From the IMG/VR virus record IMGVR_UViG_3300022752_005671, positions 123,070-187,069 of that record: a stretch of 64,000 nt of DNA. One strand, given 5' to 3'. Source of the DNA: a virus. The notes beneath the pieces are model-generated. The model was not told the origin of the DNA, ran no database searches, and saw nothing but the letters and a program-made list of their open reading frames with translations. This document shows, piece after piece, positions 46,594-55,771 of the stretch (its first letter is position 1; each line of letters opens with the position of its first letter). The translations under genes were made by a program, and so were the position numbers.

Positions 46594-46643
46594 CTCGATA
46601 TAAAAATGCTTTTTTTTGTAATACTTAAAATACGTGAGGTTTT

Positions 46644-47369
46644 ATGAAGATAACAACGAGCCAGCTTCGAAGAATCATTAGAGAAGAAGTTGAACAAGAG
46701 AAGTTAAGAAGAACAATCAGAGAATCAATTCGTCAAGAGCTGGTTCGTGAAGGGTTCTTTGATAGAGTAAAAGACGTATTTGGTGCCGGAGTGATGAAAG
46801 ATTTTCCTAAACTTCTTGCTGGTGTGCGAACATTGACATCAACTGCAGCCACGCATGGTCCAAATTTGGAAAACCCTCAATATGCTTCTGATTTCTTAGG
46901 AAAAGCAATACATGAATCCGAGTTCGGTGTCGTAAACGTACCCGGAAACAAAGGAAAGGGTTTTGTTCTTTCTAAGATATTCGACGACCAAGGAAATCTT
47001 ATAGACAAGGATTTAAACAAAAAATTGCTTGATTTAGGGAAGCAATATGAAAATAAAAAACTAGACAGAGAAAAATTTGAGAGAAAGGTTTATGATCTAG
47101 TCGGAATAGTTACAACAAGATGGAGCGAATTTGCAGACTTTGCAAAAGATTTGGTTGCTGCGTGTAAAGCAAAAGCAGACAAGCAAAAAAAAGATTCTGA
47201 TGATGCATATGAACAAGGTCAGAAGGAAAAAGCTGCAAGATCAGCAGAAGATCGTGATCTCCGCATGAAAGTTGCTAGGAAGCTTGGTTTAGACCAGGAT
47301 GACCCGAGAGTCGATCAAGAAATGAACCGCATCCGCGGCCGCGTGGATCGCCCGTGGACCGAAGCGTAG
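46644..47369 (+). CDS. Leader-family protein with EGFF junction
   Basis: 241 residues. The leader KITTSQLRRIIREEVEQEK is followed by a second similar stretch (LRRTIRESIRQELV) and REGFFDRV, matching NEGFFGNV in the 38901 protein. The rest is mixed helical, with a highly charged Lys/Arg/Glu C-terminal part (about 165-241). Function unknown. A strong terminator follows. Confidence 0.68.
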   Translation: MKITTSQLRRIIREEVEQEKLRRTIRESIRQELVREGFFDRVKDVFGAGVMKDFPKLLAGVRTLTSTAATHGPNLENPQYASDFLGKAIHESEFGVVNVPGNKGKGFVLSKIFDDQGNLIDKDLNKKLLDLGKQYENKKLDREKFERKVYDLVGIVTTRWSEFADFAKDLVAACKAKADKQKKDSDDAYEQGQKEKAARSAEDRDLRMKVARKLGLDQDDPRVDQEMNRIRGRVDRPWTEA

Positions 47370-47409
47370 ATCTTTCGTAAGCCTTTTAATAAAAACATCT
47401 GAGAACATT

Positions 47410-47430
47410 AAAAGCTCCGGAGCTTTTTCT
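47410..47430 (+). terminator. Intrinsic terminator before dnaE
   Basis: Perfect palindrome AAAAGCTCCGGAGCTTTT (47410-47427) gives a 7-bp stem with CCGG loop, followed by TTCTTTT. Forty bases after the stop of the leader-family gene. Confidence 0.88.
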
Positions 47431-47474
47431 TTTGGTGTAAAGATCGTTCGACATGGGTTAGATTATGAAGAACC

Positions 47475-49279
47475 ATGTCAAACAACTACACAGGAGGACC
47501 CAAGAATCCCGTGCGAGTGCCTAACCGATTTGTCGGCATGCATTCGCATAGCGGATTCTCGTAACGACCTTTGATGGACTCGACTACCCTCAGGAACACA
47601 TCGATTACGTCTTAGAAAATGGAATGGACGCATGGTCGCTAACTGACCATGGACATATGAACGGATTCTGCCATGCATATCTTCATGCAGAAAAGATGAA
47701 GAAATCAGGTAAGAATTTTAAGTTCATTCCTGGCTGCGAAATGTATGTCCATCCTGATCTGAAACAGTGGCAGATTGATCTTGAAAAGTCAAAGGAGAAA
47801 CCGATCAAGGACGAATCCATCATCACGCCGATCACTGCTGTCGTCGACGGAAACGACGAGACGACCGATCTGGGAACAGATGAAGCATCATTGACTATCG
47901 AAAACGAAGATGAGACCAAGTCAGGCAAGTACAACGATCCTGTCAAACGCAGGCATCATTTGGTTGTCCTACCAAAAACTTCAATTGGTCTACAAAGGTT
48001 ATTTCATCTAGTTTCTCGAGGTTATTTGGAGGGTTTCTACAGGTTCCCAAGAGTGGATTATGGGATGTTGAAGGAAGCGGCTAAGGACGGGCATCTAATG
48101 GTTAGCACTGCATGCCTTGGCGGAGCCCTTAGTTATGATGTCTTTTCAAAGCTTCAAAAGATTAAGTTTGACGATCTGAAGCATCAACTTCTTGAAGATG
48201 ATTCATTGTTGGAATCCGTCTTGCTTGAGATGGGCAACACCTATGATAAGCTTGCTGATGCAGTAGGTAGAGACAATGTGACTTTGGAGCTACAATTCAA
48301 TAAGCTTCCAGCACAACACCTTGTCAATCGTGCTCTGATCGAATTTGCAAGACGAAACTCTTTGACGAATCGGTTGGTTGTTACTTGCGATTCGCACTAT
48401 TCTCGTCCTGATAACTGGAAGGAGCGTGAAATCTACAAGAAGCTCGGATGGCTTAACTATCAAAACTTCGATCCGAACATGCTTCCGAAGTCCAAGGATG
48501 ATCTTAAGTGCGAACTCTATCCGAAGAACGCAACACAGGTTTGGGATTCGTATCGATCAACGACAGAAGGCATGGATTTCTATGATGATGATCTAATTTG
48601 TGAAGCCATTGAACGTACTCATGACATCGTCCACAATGAGTTAGGTGACATCCATCCCGGTAAGGAGATGAAGCTGCCTTCATATGTGATTCCAGAAGGA
48701 TCAACTGAAGATAAGGCTCTTGTTGAAGCCTGTAAGAAGGGATTAATCTGGCGTGGGTTGGACGGCAAAACTGATTATATCGAACGCGTCAAGTATGAAC
48801 TATCAATCATTCGTGGAAAGAAGTTCTCTAGGTACTTCCTCACGATGAAGGCAATCATGGACCTTGCTCGTGAACACATGCTGATTGGTCCGGGCCGCGG
48901 ATCTGCAGCTGGTTCTCTTGTTGCATACGTTCTTGGCGTGACAAACCTAGATCCTGTAGAGTATGACCTTTCATTTGAACGGTTTCTCAATCCTCATAGA
49001 TGTTTGAATCCAGAAACTTTAGTAAAAACTGAAAAAAGTTTTAAAAAAATCAAAGATTTAGAAATTGGTGACTTAGTAGTCGGAGGATCTGGATCATTAA
49101 AGAAAGTTAATAACAGGTTTGTTTCAAAAGCAAAAAGAGTTTATCGATTTACGACTGACGAAGGATGCATTGAGTGTTCGGAAAATCATCTATGGATTGT
49201 TATCCGCAATGATAAAAAAATTGAAGTTCAAGCTAAGGAAATTTTGATTACAGATGAATTATTATCTATCGTTAAATAA
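47475..49279 (+). CDS. dnaE: DNA polymerase III alpha subunit, N-terminal part fused to N-intein; apparent frameshift in PHP domain
   Basis: N-terminal half of a bacterial-type replicative polymerase. ATG 47475 opens a frame giving PNRFVGMHSHSGFS, the first PHP metal-binding motif, and stops at TAA 47562. The remaining PHP continues in another frame (TTFDGLDYPQEHIDYVL from 47567, then LTDHGHMNG, GCEMYV, TCDSHY). The frame then runs to 49279. The palm has GPGRGSAAGSLVAY and FERFLNPHR (48984-49000). Just where the catalytic PDID motif should follow, the sequence changes to an intein starting at Cys 49001. The break may be a sequencing error, a programmed frameshift or a 5-base bypass. The terminator upstream and a weak ribosome site precede the start. 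Confidence 0.85.
49001..49276 (+). other. Split intein, N-terminal half (92 residues)
   Basis: Begins with nucleophile Cys (CLNPETLVKTEK, block A), continues with IKDLEIGDLVVG, and contains the block B-like ECSENHLWIV with its His. It ends with a stop at 49277-49279 rather than entering an endonuclease domain, as expected of a split intein half. Codons are more AT-ending than in the flanking extein. Confidence 0.9.
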
Positions 49280-49287
49280 TTATCTGC

Positions 49288-50223
49288 ATGAAGAGAATTG
49301 AGAAAACTTGTGAATATTGCAAAAAGATTTTTTATGTAGAATACGTTGTTAACGGATCTGGTTCTGCAGGTTCAGCAAGAAAGAAATACTGCAGTGTAAA
49401 ATGCAAAAAAGCCTGGTACAAAATTCCTGAAAACGGATCTAAACAAAAAGTTGAATGCAAGATATGCGGTAAAGAATTTTATCTTCCACATTCACAAGCA
49501 AAAAACCGTGTGACATGCTCAAAAAAATGTTATGCAAAGCACATATCATCTGTCAACACACGGCATGCAAAAATTCAAAAACAATGCAATAACTGTCATA
49601 AACATTTTGAGATAAATGAAAATAGTACTCAAAAATTTTGTTCTCCTGATTGTTTTTCAAAAAGTCTTTATGATAGAAAAGATGTTTTTTGCGAAGTTTG
49701 CAACTCTAAACTAACAGTAAAAAAATCTGCAACGACTCGTTTTTGTAATAAAATTTGCTCAAGAAAAGGTCAATCATTAGGATTAATAAAGTCTCATACA
49801 AATGGAAGAACAGGGTGGAGGGTTGACATACAAGATTCTCCTTATTTTAAAAGTTCTCTTGAAGCAGATTACGCAAGGTATTGCATTTATCTAAACATTC
49901 GTTTTGAATATGAAAAAAAAGTTTTTGAAACAGAAGTAAACGGGAAGAAACGATTTTATACCCCCGATTTTTATTTACCAGATTCAGATGAATTTATCGA
50001 ATTAAAAGGTGTTCGAGAAAGTGAAAATCTATTCTCAAAAAAGTTAAATTCAAATTCAGCGGCTAGAGAAAGTTTAAATTCTACAAACACAAAAATAAAA
50101 GTTGTATACATGAACGATTTTTATTCAATGTTGAGATCATCTGATCTCTATGATAAAATCCCAAATTTAGAAAATAAAGATTATGGAAGAACAGCTCATC
50201 TCATTAAAACGCACAAAGATTAA
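49288..50223 (+). CDS. Free-standing homing endonuclease, PD-(D/E)XK type with four zinc knuckles
   Basis: 311 residues. Four Cys-rich knuckles in tandem (CEYC...CSVKC, CKICG...CSKKC, CNNCH...CSPDC, CEVC...CNKIC; residues about 8-155) resemble FCS-type zinc fingers. The C-terminal nuclease domain has SLEADYARY (Glu), YTPDFYLPD (Asp) and FIELKG (ExK), which fit PD-(D/E)XK. It sits between the two intein halves and would mobilise the cassette by cutting uninterrupted dnaE. It starts 8 bases after the N-part stop and overlaps the C-part start by 41 bases. It is not of the Vsr-like type used by the 8526 gene. Confidence 0.82.
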   Translation: MKRIEKTCEYCKKIFYVEYVVNGSGSAGSARKKYCSVKCKKAWYKIPENGSKQKVECKICGKEFYLPHSQAKNRVTCSKKCYAKHISSVNTRHAKIQKQCNNCHKHFEINENSTQKFCSPDCFSKSLYDRKDVFCEVCNSKLTVKKSATTRFCNKICSRKGQSLGLIKSHTNGRTGWRVDIQDSPYFKSSLEADYARYCIYLNIRFEYEKKVFETEVNGKKRFYTPDFYLPDSDEFIELKGVRESENLFSKKLNSNSAARESLNSTNTKIKVVYMNDFYSMLRSSDLYDKIPNLENKDYGRTAHLIKTHKD

Positions 50224-50338
50224 TTCAATTGAGATCGTTGATCTAGAAGATGAAATCGAATTAATTGACATCGAAGTTGACGATGATCACACATTTTTTG
50301 TTTCAGACAAAAATGAAGAATGGTTGTTAACTCATAAT
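50183..50338 (+). other. Split intein, C-terminal half (52 residues)
   Basis: Contains the block F-like segment IDIEVDDDHTFFVSD and block G WLLTHN followed by +1 Ser of the C-extein. The terminal Asn and preceding His are the residues that drive succinimide formation. With the N-half it makes a mini-intein of 144 residues, a typical size. Confidence 0.9.
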
Positions 50339-52420
50339 TCAGGTGCCCCTGATATCGATTCTGATATTTCTGATCGAGACAAGCTTATTGAACTTCTACG
50401 TGAGAACTTTGGTAATAATAACGTCATTCCGATTTCCAACTACAACACATTTAAGTTGAAGAGCCTTATTAAGGACATTGCTCGCTTCTATAACATTCCA
50501 TTCGAAGAAGTTAATGCTGCTCTAGCACCAGTTGAGGATGATGTTAAGAAAGAAGTCTTCAAGCCTGGTGTCGATAAGAACCTTTTCGTGTTGACGTATG
50601 AAGACGCGATGAAGTATTCTAAGTCCATGCAAGATTTCGTTGCTGCACATCCTGAAGTTGCAGAACCCATTGAGATTCTTTTCAAGCAGAATCGTTCCTT
50701 AGGTCGCCACGCCGGTGGCGTTATCGTGTCTGAAGACATTGCTGAACGTATGCCACTCATCCTAGCAAAGGGAGAGCCTCAGACCCCTTGGGTCGAGGGC
50801 ATGCACTACAAGCATCTTGAGGAGTTTGGGTGGATCAAGTTTGATCTACTCGGTCTCGAAACGTTACGCATCATCGAACGTTGCATTTACTTAATCCTAC
50901 AACGACGTGAAGGTGTTTCCAATCCGACATTTCAAGACATCAAGGCATGGTTCGACAAGAACATGGATCCAAAGAACATTGATCTTAATGATCAACGGGT
51001 CTATGAGTACGTCTACCATGAAGGGCGTTTTGCCGGCGTCTTCCAATGTACTCAACCAGGTGCTCAGCGACTCTTCACCAAGGCGAAGCCGCGCAGCATC
51101 ATCGATATTGCTACTTTGACCTCAATCTATCGCCCAGGTCCACTGGCAGCGAACGTCGATAAGATCTATATTGGTGCCAAGAATGAACCTGAAAAGATTG
51201 ATTATCAGCATCCTCTCATTAAGAAGGTGCTTGAACCGACATACGGTTGCATTATTTTCCAGGAGCAAACCATGAAACTTTGCTCAGTCGTGGCGGGATT
51301 CCCTGAGGCAGAGACGGATACAATTCGTCGCAACATCATGAAACGTTCAGCATCTAAGAAGGACGCAGCGGCCGCTGACGCGAAGAAAGCAAAAGAAGAT
51401 TTTGTCGCCGGAGCAATGAAGAATGGCGTACCCAATCATGTTGCTGATGAACTATATGAAAAGATCCTCTTTTTCTCAGGTTACGGGTTTAACGCATCTC
51501 ACGCCGTGTCATATGCTATCGATTCTTACTATTGTGCATGGCTCCTTACTTACTTTGAAGAGGAATGGTTATGCGCATATCTCGAATCGATGTCAGGAAA
51601 CGATGAGAAGCGAGCAAAGGCTTTCTCAGAGGTAAAGGCTCTTGGATACAAGATCGTCAATATTGATGTCAATTATGCGACGAAGAGTTGGACGATTCTT
51701 GAAGGCAAGCGATTTATGCCAAGCTTCCTTTCATGTAAGGGTGTCGGTGAAGCCGCTGTAGATGAAATCATCGAAAATCGTCCATATAAATCCGTGGAGG
51801 ATATGCTGTGGAATGAGGATGGTACCTGGAAGCATTCCAAGTTTAATAAACGCGCGCTTGAAGCCTTGATAGGAATCAAGGCGTTTGATTCGTTAGACTG
51901 TATCGGTATGGACCGAACATTCGCTAGTTATAAACAGATGCACCAGATCTTGATCGATCACAACAATGAAATCAAGAAGCATACGAAGAAGAATCCCCTT
52001 GCAGGAATGGAGGCATTCCGTAACTTTCTCATTGAAACGAAGGATGAGCCTGAATGGACTCGAGCAGAGATGGTTGATAATAGCATTAAATATCTTGGAT
52101 CATTTAATGCGGCGATGCTGATGCCCGATGATATTCTTAGAAAGTTAGAGACTAAAGGTGTTAAGTCAGTCGACGATCTTTCTGAAAGCGACATCTATTG
52201 GTTTATCGTTTCAGATACAAAACCCAAAAAGACTAAAACAGGAAAGAACTATTTGCTTTTGACCATCACCGGTCTCGGTGGACAAAATCATAGATTGTTT
52301 TGTTGGGGATGGGATGGAAACAGAGAAATTCCAAAATACAGCGTATGCCTCTCAGAAATCACAGTCGATGGATACGGTAATAAAACTTTCATGAGTAAGA
52401 TTAAAGTTTTGGATTCATGA
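50183..52420 (+). CDS. dnaE: DNA polymerase III alpha subunit, C-terminal part preceded by C-intein
   Basis: 745 residues. Residues 1-52 are the C-intein and the polymerase starts at Ser53 (SGAPDIDSDISD), which carries the first two catalytic aspartates. FDLLGLETL at about 221 holds the third. The finger region SGYGFNASHAVSYAI (about 435) is intact; this is the equivalent of the cyanobacterial DnaE intein site, so the insertion here is at another position. The C-terminal part includes helix-hairpin-helix-like GVGEAAVDEII and an OB-type segment before the end. After protein splicing it would join the N-part to give a full alpha subunit. ATG 50183 lies inside the end of the endonuclease gene. 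Confidence 0.9.
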   Translation: MEEQLISLKRTKINSIEIVDLEDEIELIDIEVDDDHTFFVSDKNEEWLLTHNSGAPDIDSDISDRDKLIELLRENFGNNNVIPISNYNTFKLKSLIKDIARFYNIPFEEVNAALAPVEDDVKKEVFKPGVDKNLFVLTYEDAMKYSKSMQDFVAAHPEVAEPIEILFKQNRSLGRHAGGVIVSEDIAERMPLILAKGEPQTPWVEGMHYKHLEEFGWIKFDLLGLETLRIIERCIYLILQRREGVSNPTFQDIKAWFDKNMDPKNIDLNDQRVYEYVYHEGRFAGVFQCTQPGAQRLFTKAKPRSIIDIATLTSIYRPGPLAANVDKIYIGAKNEPEKIDYQHPLIKKVLEPTYGCIIFQEQTMKLCSVVAGFPEAETDTIRRNIMKRSASKKDAAAADAKKAKEDFVAGAMKNGVPNHVADELYEKILFFSGYGFNASHAVSYAIDSYYCAWLLTYFEEEWLCAYLESMSGNDEKRAKAFSEVKALGYKIVNIDVNYATKSWTILEGKRFMPSFLSCKGVGEAAVDEIIENRPYKSVEDMLWNEDGTWKHSKFNKRALEALIGIKAFDSLDCIGMDRTFASYKQMHQILIDHNNEIKKHTKKNPLAGMEAFRNFLIETKDEPEWTRAEMVDNSIKYLGSFNAAMLMPDDILRKLETKGVKSVDDLSESDIYWFIVSDTKPKKTKTGKNYLLLTITGLGGQNHRLFCWGWDGNREIPKYSVCLSEITVDGYGNKTFMSKIKVLDS

Positions 52421-52429
52421 GGTACTATT

Positions 52430-52954
52430 ATGGGTATGGTCATTTTATTTGATGGCTCAGACAAGGTCGGTAAGACCGAAATGGCCAAAGAATTATCAAG
52501 AAGATTGAATATTCCTTATTTTAAGAATGAATCTGAATGGAACGCTTTTTCAAACGATCCTTCATATTTTAAAAATGCTTTACGATACGGAGATCCATAT
52601 TTTTATAATTTTCTCAAAAAAACTGGAACTTCGACAATTTTAGATCGTTCATATCCATCTGAATGGGTTTATTCTAAAGTTTATGATCGACAAACCGATG
52701 ATGAAGCGTTAAATTACATTGATTCTTTGGCTTCATCCATTGGAGTAAAAATCATCATTCCTTATAGGACTTCGTATGAAGGTTTTCATGATGATATGCA
52801 TGATATTGATTCTCGACAAATGCAAATAATTTCTGACAAATATGCGGATTTTATAAAATGGACGAAGTGCGAAACTCTGCATCTATGTGTAGATTCTGAA
52901 AACCTTGATTGGGAAATGCAAACCATTCTAGAATTTATTAATAAAAAAGGATAG
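52430..52954 (+). CDS. P-loop deoxynucleotide kinase (thymidylate kinase-like)
   Basis: 174 residues. P-loop FDGSDKVGKTEMAKEL near the N-terminus and the DR(S/H) motif STILDRSYPSEWVYSKVYDR at about 75 place it among dNMP or deoxynucleoside kinases. Substrate unknown. Its position between dnaE and a glycosyltransferase, and the presence of another dTMP-type kinase at 36978, allow a role like T4 gp1, which phosphorylates hydroxymethyl-dCMP; this is inference. Two bases separate it from the glycosyltransferase gene. Confidence 0.82.
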   Translation: MGMVILFDGSDKVGKTEMAKELSRRLNIPYFKNESEWNAFSNDPSYFKNALRYGDPYFYNFLKKTGTSTILDRSYPSEWVYSKVYDRQTDDEALNYIDSLASSIGVKIIIPYRTSYEGFHDDMHDIDSRQMQIISDKYADFIKWTKCETLHLCVDSENLDWEMQTILEFINKKG

Positions 52955-52955
52955 T

Positions 52956-53981
52956 ATGAAAATAGGAATCAGTTATTGGGGATTTTGTGAGTCATTTGAA
53001 TCATCAAAAGAGGCCAAAACGCCGGATGGTCATCGTTACGGTAGGCCCATTATGGTTGATTCTTTAATTAGCAGAGGTCATGAGGTATACGCGCTACAAC
53101 AAAAACGAGAAGCAATTTCATACCCTGGGTTGAAGTATGATGAAGGGTTTCCTGATTTGGATGTCTTATTTGTTGAATGGCGTTGGAAAACTTATAAAAA
53201 TTCTGGACCAGATAAATTTGAGCCAGACTTTGATCGACAATTTGCGTTGTTGTCAAAGTATCATGGTAAAATCCCTGTTGTGATTTGGGATTGTGATTAC
53301 AAAGTTACTCATGTCGATGAGATGATGTGGTCAGAGGCCATCATCGCTGATCCAGCATTTGAACCAAGACACCTTAGTAGAAAAAGAGAAAGATTGATGT
53401 TTTGGACGGACTGGAAAAAGTTGATGTCAGTTAATTCAACTTCATTTGAATACGGATATATTGGTAACAATTATGAAAGACCTCAAGCTTTTGAGAGATA
53501 TTATTCGTTACCTTCCGCAGGATTACGCGCTTTAGGTATTCAAACGACTGTCCACGGGAATTGGATGGAAGTGTCTCCTGAAAGGGAATCTCCTAAAATC
53601 TTAATTTCTTCTCATACGAATGTTGCTTTTGCTCCACGATTAAATTTTTATGAATCGATGAAGCGTTTAAATTCTTTTATTTGCACGTCTCATATTACAA
53701 AGCCAGAATATGCTCAACGAGGGTTCGCATCTCCTCGTTATGTTGAGAATATTGTTAGCAACGTCCCAGCTCTTGTTCCTCAAGAGTTCTTAAAATCCGA
53801 TTTGCTTGGGAAAGATTGGATCGTTGGTGGATCTGGATCTGTCGTAGAAAAAGTTAAATTAATTTCTTCCATGACAATCGAAGAAAGAACAGCTCTAATT
53901 TTAGAACAAGAAAATAATTTAAAGTCAAGCGGTGTATTTTCTATTGATGGTGTTGTAGATTTTCTAGAGTCACTTAAGTGA
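52956..53981 (+). CDS. Putative GT-B glycosyltransferase
   Basis: 341 residues. The N-terminal half has a Rossmann-like start (MKIGISYWGF) and a VFVEWRWK/VVIWDCDYK pattern. The C-terminal half has GYIGNNYERPQAFERYY (about residue 168), VHGNWMEVSP, then a RYVENIVSNVPALVPQEF segment (about 265), resembling the sugar-nucleotide-binding half of GT-B enzymes. The layout recalls T4 DNA beta-glucosyltransferase, but identity would be low. It is followed by a sugar epimerase in the same operon. Target could be hydroxymethylated DNA or a surface glycan. Confidence 0.6.
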   Translation: MKIGISYWGFCESFESSKEAKTPDGHRYGRPIMVDSLISRGHEVYALQQKREAISYPGLKYDEGFPDLDVLFVEWRWKTYKNSGPDKFEPDFDRQFALLSKYHGKIPVVIWDCDYKVTHVDEMMWSEAIIADPAFEPRHLSRKRERLMFWTDWKKLMSVNSTSFEYGYIGNNYERPQAFERYYSLPSAGLRALGIQTTVHGNWMEVSPERESPKILISSHTNVAFAPRLNFYESMKRLNSFICTSHITKPEYAQRGFASPRYVENIVSNVPALVPQEFLKSDLLGKDWIVGGSGSVVEKVKLISSMTIEERTALILEQENNLKSSGVFSIDGVVDFLESLK

Positions 53982-53988
53982 GGAAAAG

Positions 53989-54978
53989 ATGAAAGTATTA
54001 ATTACAGGTGTTGCAGGTCTTCTCGGCGCGAATTTTTCTCGATATCTTTTGCAAAAAGGATACAAGGTTGTAGGAATCGACGACCTTAGCGGAGGATATG
54101 CGGATTCAGTTCATAAAGACGTAACATTTTATGAACAAGATCTTTGGGATAGAGTTGCAGTTGAGAATATTTTTTCATCTGAAAAGCCTGATTACGTCTT
54201 TCATTTTGCAGCATATGCCGCCGAAGGATTGAGCCCATTTATCAGAAATTACAATTATACAAACAACGTTCTTTCTTCTGCAAACGTAATCAATGCATGC
54301 GTAAATAACAACGTAAAGAAAGTGATTTTTACTTCATCAATGGCTGTATATGGTGTAGGAAAACCGCCGTTTACAGAAGATCAGCTACCAACACCAGAAG
54401 ATCCATATGGAATTGCAAAGTATGCAGTTGAAATGGATTTAAAACTTGCACATGAGATGTTTGGTCTGAGATATAGCATTGTTCGACCCCACAACGTGGT
54501 CGGCATTTATCAAAACATTTGGGATCGATACAGAAATGTCATTGGCATTTGGATTCGCAAAGCCATGAATAATGAACCTCTATCTATTTTTGGCGATGGA
54601 ACTCAAGTTAGAGCATTCTCTGATATTAAGTTTTATATGGAGCCTTTTGAGAAGCTCATGACATCTTATGACGGAGAAATCTTTAATATTGGCGCAGACA
54701 AATATTACACGATTAATGAAGCTGCAGATGTAGTAATTGACGTAGCAAAAGAATTAGGGATTAATGCAAAGAAAGTTCATTTAGAAAAGAGAAATGAAGT
54801 TCATACAGCTTATTGCGATCATACCAAAGCTCATAATCTTTTAGGATTTAATGATCAAACAGATCTTCGAGAAACAGTTTTGAAAATGTTTAAGTGGGCG
54901 TTAGAACAACCAAATCGCCCTACAAAAACGATGGACTACGAAATTGAGAAAAACATGTATTCATTCTGGAAGAAATGA
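53989..54978 (+). CDS. NAD-dependent nucleotide-sugar epimerase/dehydratase I
   Basis: 329 residues, SDR extended family. The nucleotide-binding motif GVAGLLGANF (residues 7-16), FHFAAYAAE, the catalytic SSMAVYG Ser and YGIAK Tyr/Lys, and RPHNVVG are in order. Good AGGAAAAG ribosome site. Likely 4-epimerisation of a UDP- or GDP-sugar. A second enzyme of the same superfamily follows at 56740. Confidence 0.88.
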   Translation: MKVLITGVAGLLGANFSRYLLQKGYKVVGIDDLSGGYADSVHKDVTFYEQDLWDRVAVENIFSSEKPDYVFHFAAYAAEGLSPFIRNYNYTNNVLSSANVINACVNNNVKKVIFTSSMAVYGVGKPPFTEDQLPTPEDPYGIAKYAVEMDLKLAHEMFGLRYSIVRPHNVVGIYQNIWDRYRNVIGIWIRKAMNNEPLSIFGDGTQVRAFSDIKFYMEPFEKLMTSYDGEIFNIGADKYYTINEAADVVIDVAKELGINAKKVHLEKRNEVHTAYCDHTKAHNLLGFNDQTDLRETVLKMFKWALEQPNRPTKTMDYEIEKNMYSFWKK

Positions 54979-54981
54979 CTT

Positions 54982-55764
54982 ATGACAAGTACATCATTGA
55001 CATTTCCTGAGAAAATTTCTGATAGAGAAAAATTTATTTTTGATCAAGTTATGTCAGGAAACTTTGAAGCTTCTTGGTCATCACTTGAATACGCTGTTTC
55101 AGGAAAAAAAGTTAAATTAAACGTGATGTCCGACGCTCTAAAGGTCGGAGGCATTAGAGTGAATGTTTCAGCTACTTTGCAGCAGCAGTTAGCTGACATT
55201 TTTGATGCATCATTACTAACTGCACAAGTTGCTGATTTAATGTATGTTAATGCAAATCATGTTTTAAATCCATCTCCGCAGACAATTTCAACGACTGTCG
55301 CTTCCATGATTTCTCATGATAGTAAAGTCACTAAACAATTGGGCACATATTCAAATGGGATTGTTTCAACTGTTGGAAAACATTGGATTTTGGACAAAAA
55401 GATAGATCAATCTCCAAACCGCGCTTGTAATTATGGATGGCATTTTACTGGATCTAGCTTTCAAGGAATAAATGGATTTCCTTGCGCTTCAACATTTAAA
55501 AGTGTAAACGGGAAACAAGCTAAGGTTATTCAACCTAACGCAGTAGCCCATGATTCAAGGCATAGCGATTACTCACAAATTTGTCAACTGGTTTCACAGC
55601 AATGTTGGATTGATAATGTAGAATATAGATTTTCTGATATTCTTCAAAATCCTTCTTTTTGTGATCTCATCAACCATAATGGAGTTTTGAAAAACATTAG
55701 ACAACCTGGGGTTCAAAAAGTATCAGGACAAATTGTTTTATTTCCAGTCGTAATTACTTCTTGA
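54982..55764 (+). CDS. Hypothetical protein (VGKHW/HDSRHSDYSQ family)
   Basis: 260 residues. Not assigned to a function. It has VGGIRVNVSATLQQQLADI, STVGKHWILDKK (about 128), NRACNYGWHFTG (about 147), NAVAHDSRHSDYSQICQLV (about 190) and RQPGVQKVSGQI, with several conserved-looking His/Asp residues that could bind metal. Proteins with similar text occur in phages and bacteria as uncharacterised proteins. It starts 3 bases after the epimerase stop. Confidence 0.6.
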   Translation: MTSTSLTFPEKISDREKFIFDQVMSGNFEASWSSLEYAVSGKKVKLNVMSDALKVGGIRVNVSATLQQQLADIFDASLLTAQVADLMYVNANHVLNPSPQTISTTVASMISHDSKVTKQLGTYSNGIVSTVGKHWILDKKIDQSPNRACNYGWHFTGSSFQGINGFPCASTFKSVNGKQAKVIQPNAVAHDSRHSDYSQICQLVSQQCWIDNVEYRFSDILQNPSFCDLINHNGVLKNIRQPGVQKVSGQIVLFPVVITS

Positions 55765-55771
55765 GGTTAAC

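Larger units (their letters stand above)
49001..50338 (+). mobile_element. Split-intein/homing-endonuclease cassette inserted in dnaE
   Basis: 1338-base insertion between the codons for Arg (FLNPHR) and Ser (SGAPDID) of the polymerase. It comprises N-intein, a free-standing endonuclease gene and C-intein. Removing it restores FLNPHR-SGAPDIDSD, which matches the usual PolIII alpha text FLNPER-SMPDID. Base composition and codon use fall sharply to AT-rich at the borders. The layout is that of the fractured genes described in environmental phage sequences. Confidence 0.88.

Noticed and set aside
47465-47524. Alternative dnaE start at ATG 47465, in the frame of the main polymerase body
   Set aside because: It encounters TAA at 47522 and does not encode the PHP motif, which is in the frame opened at 47475.
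50183-52420. Cyanobacterial-type DnaE split intein site
   Set aside because: The equivalent finger segment GYGFNASHAVSYAI is uninterrupted; the intein is instead just before PDID.
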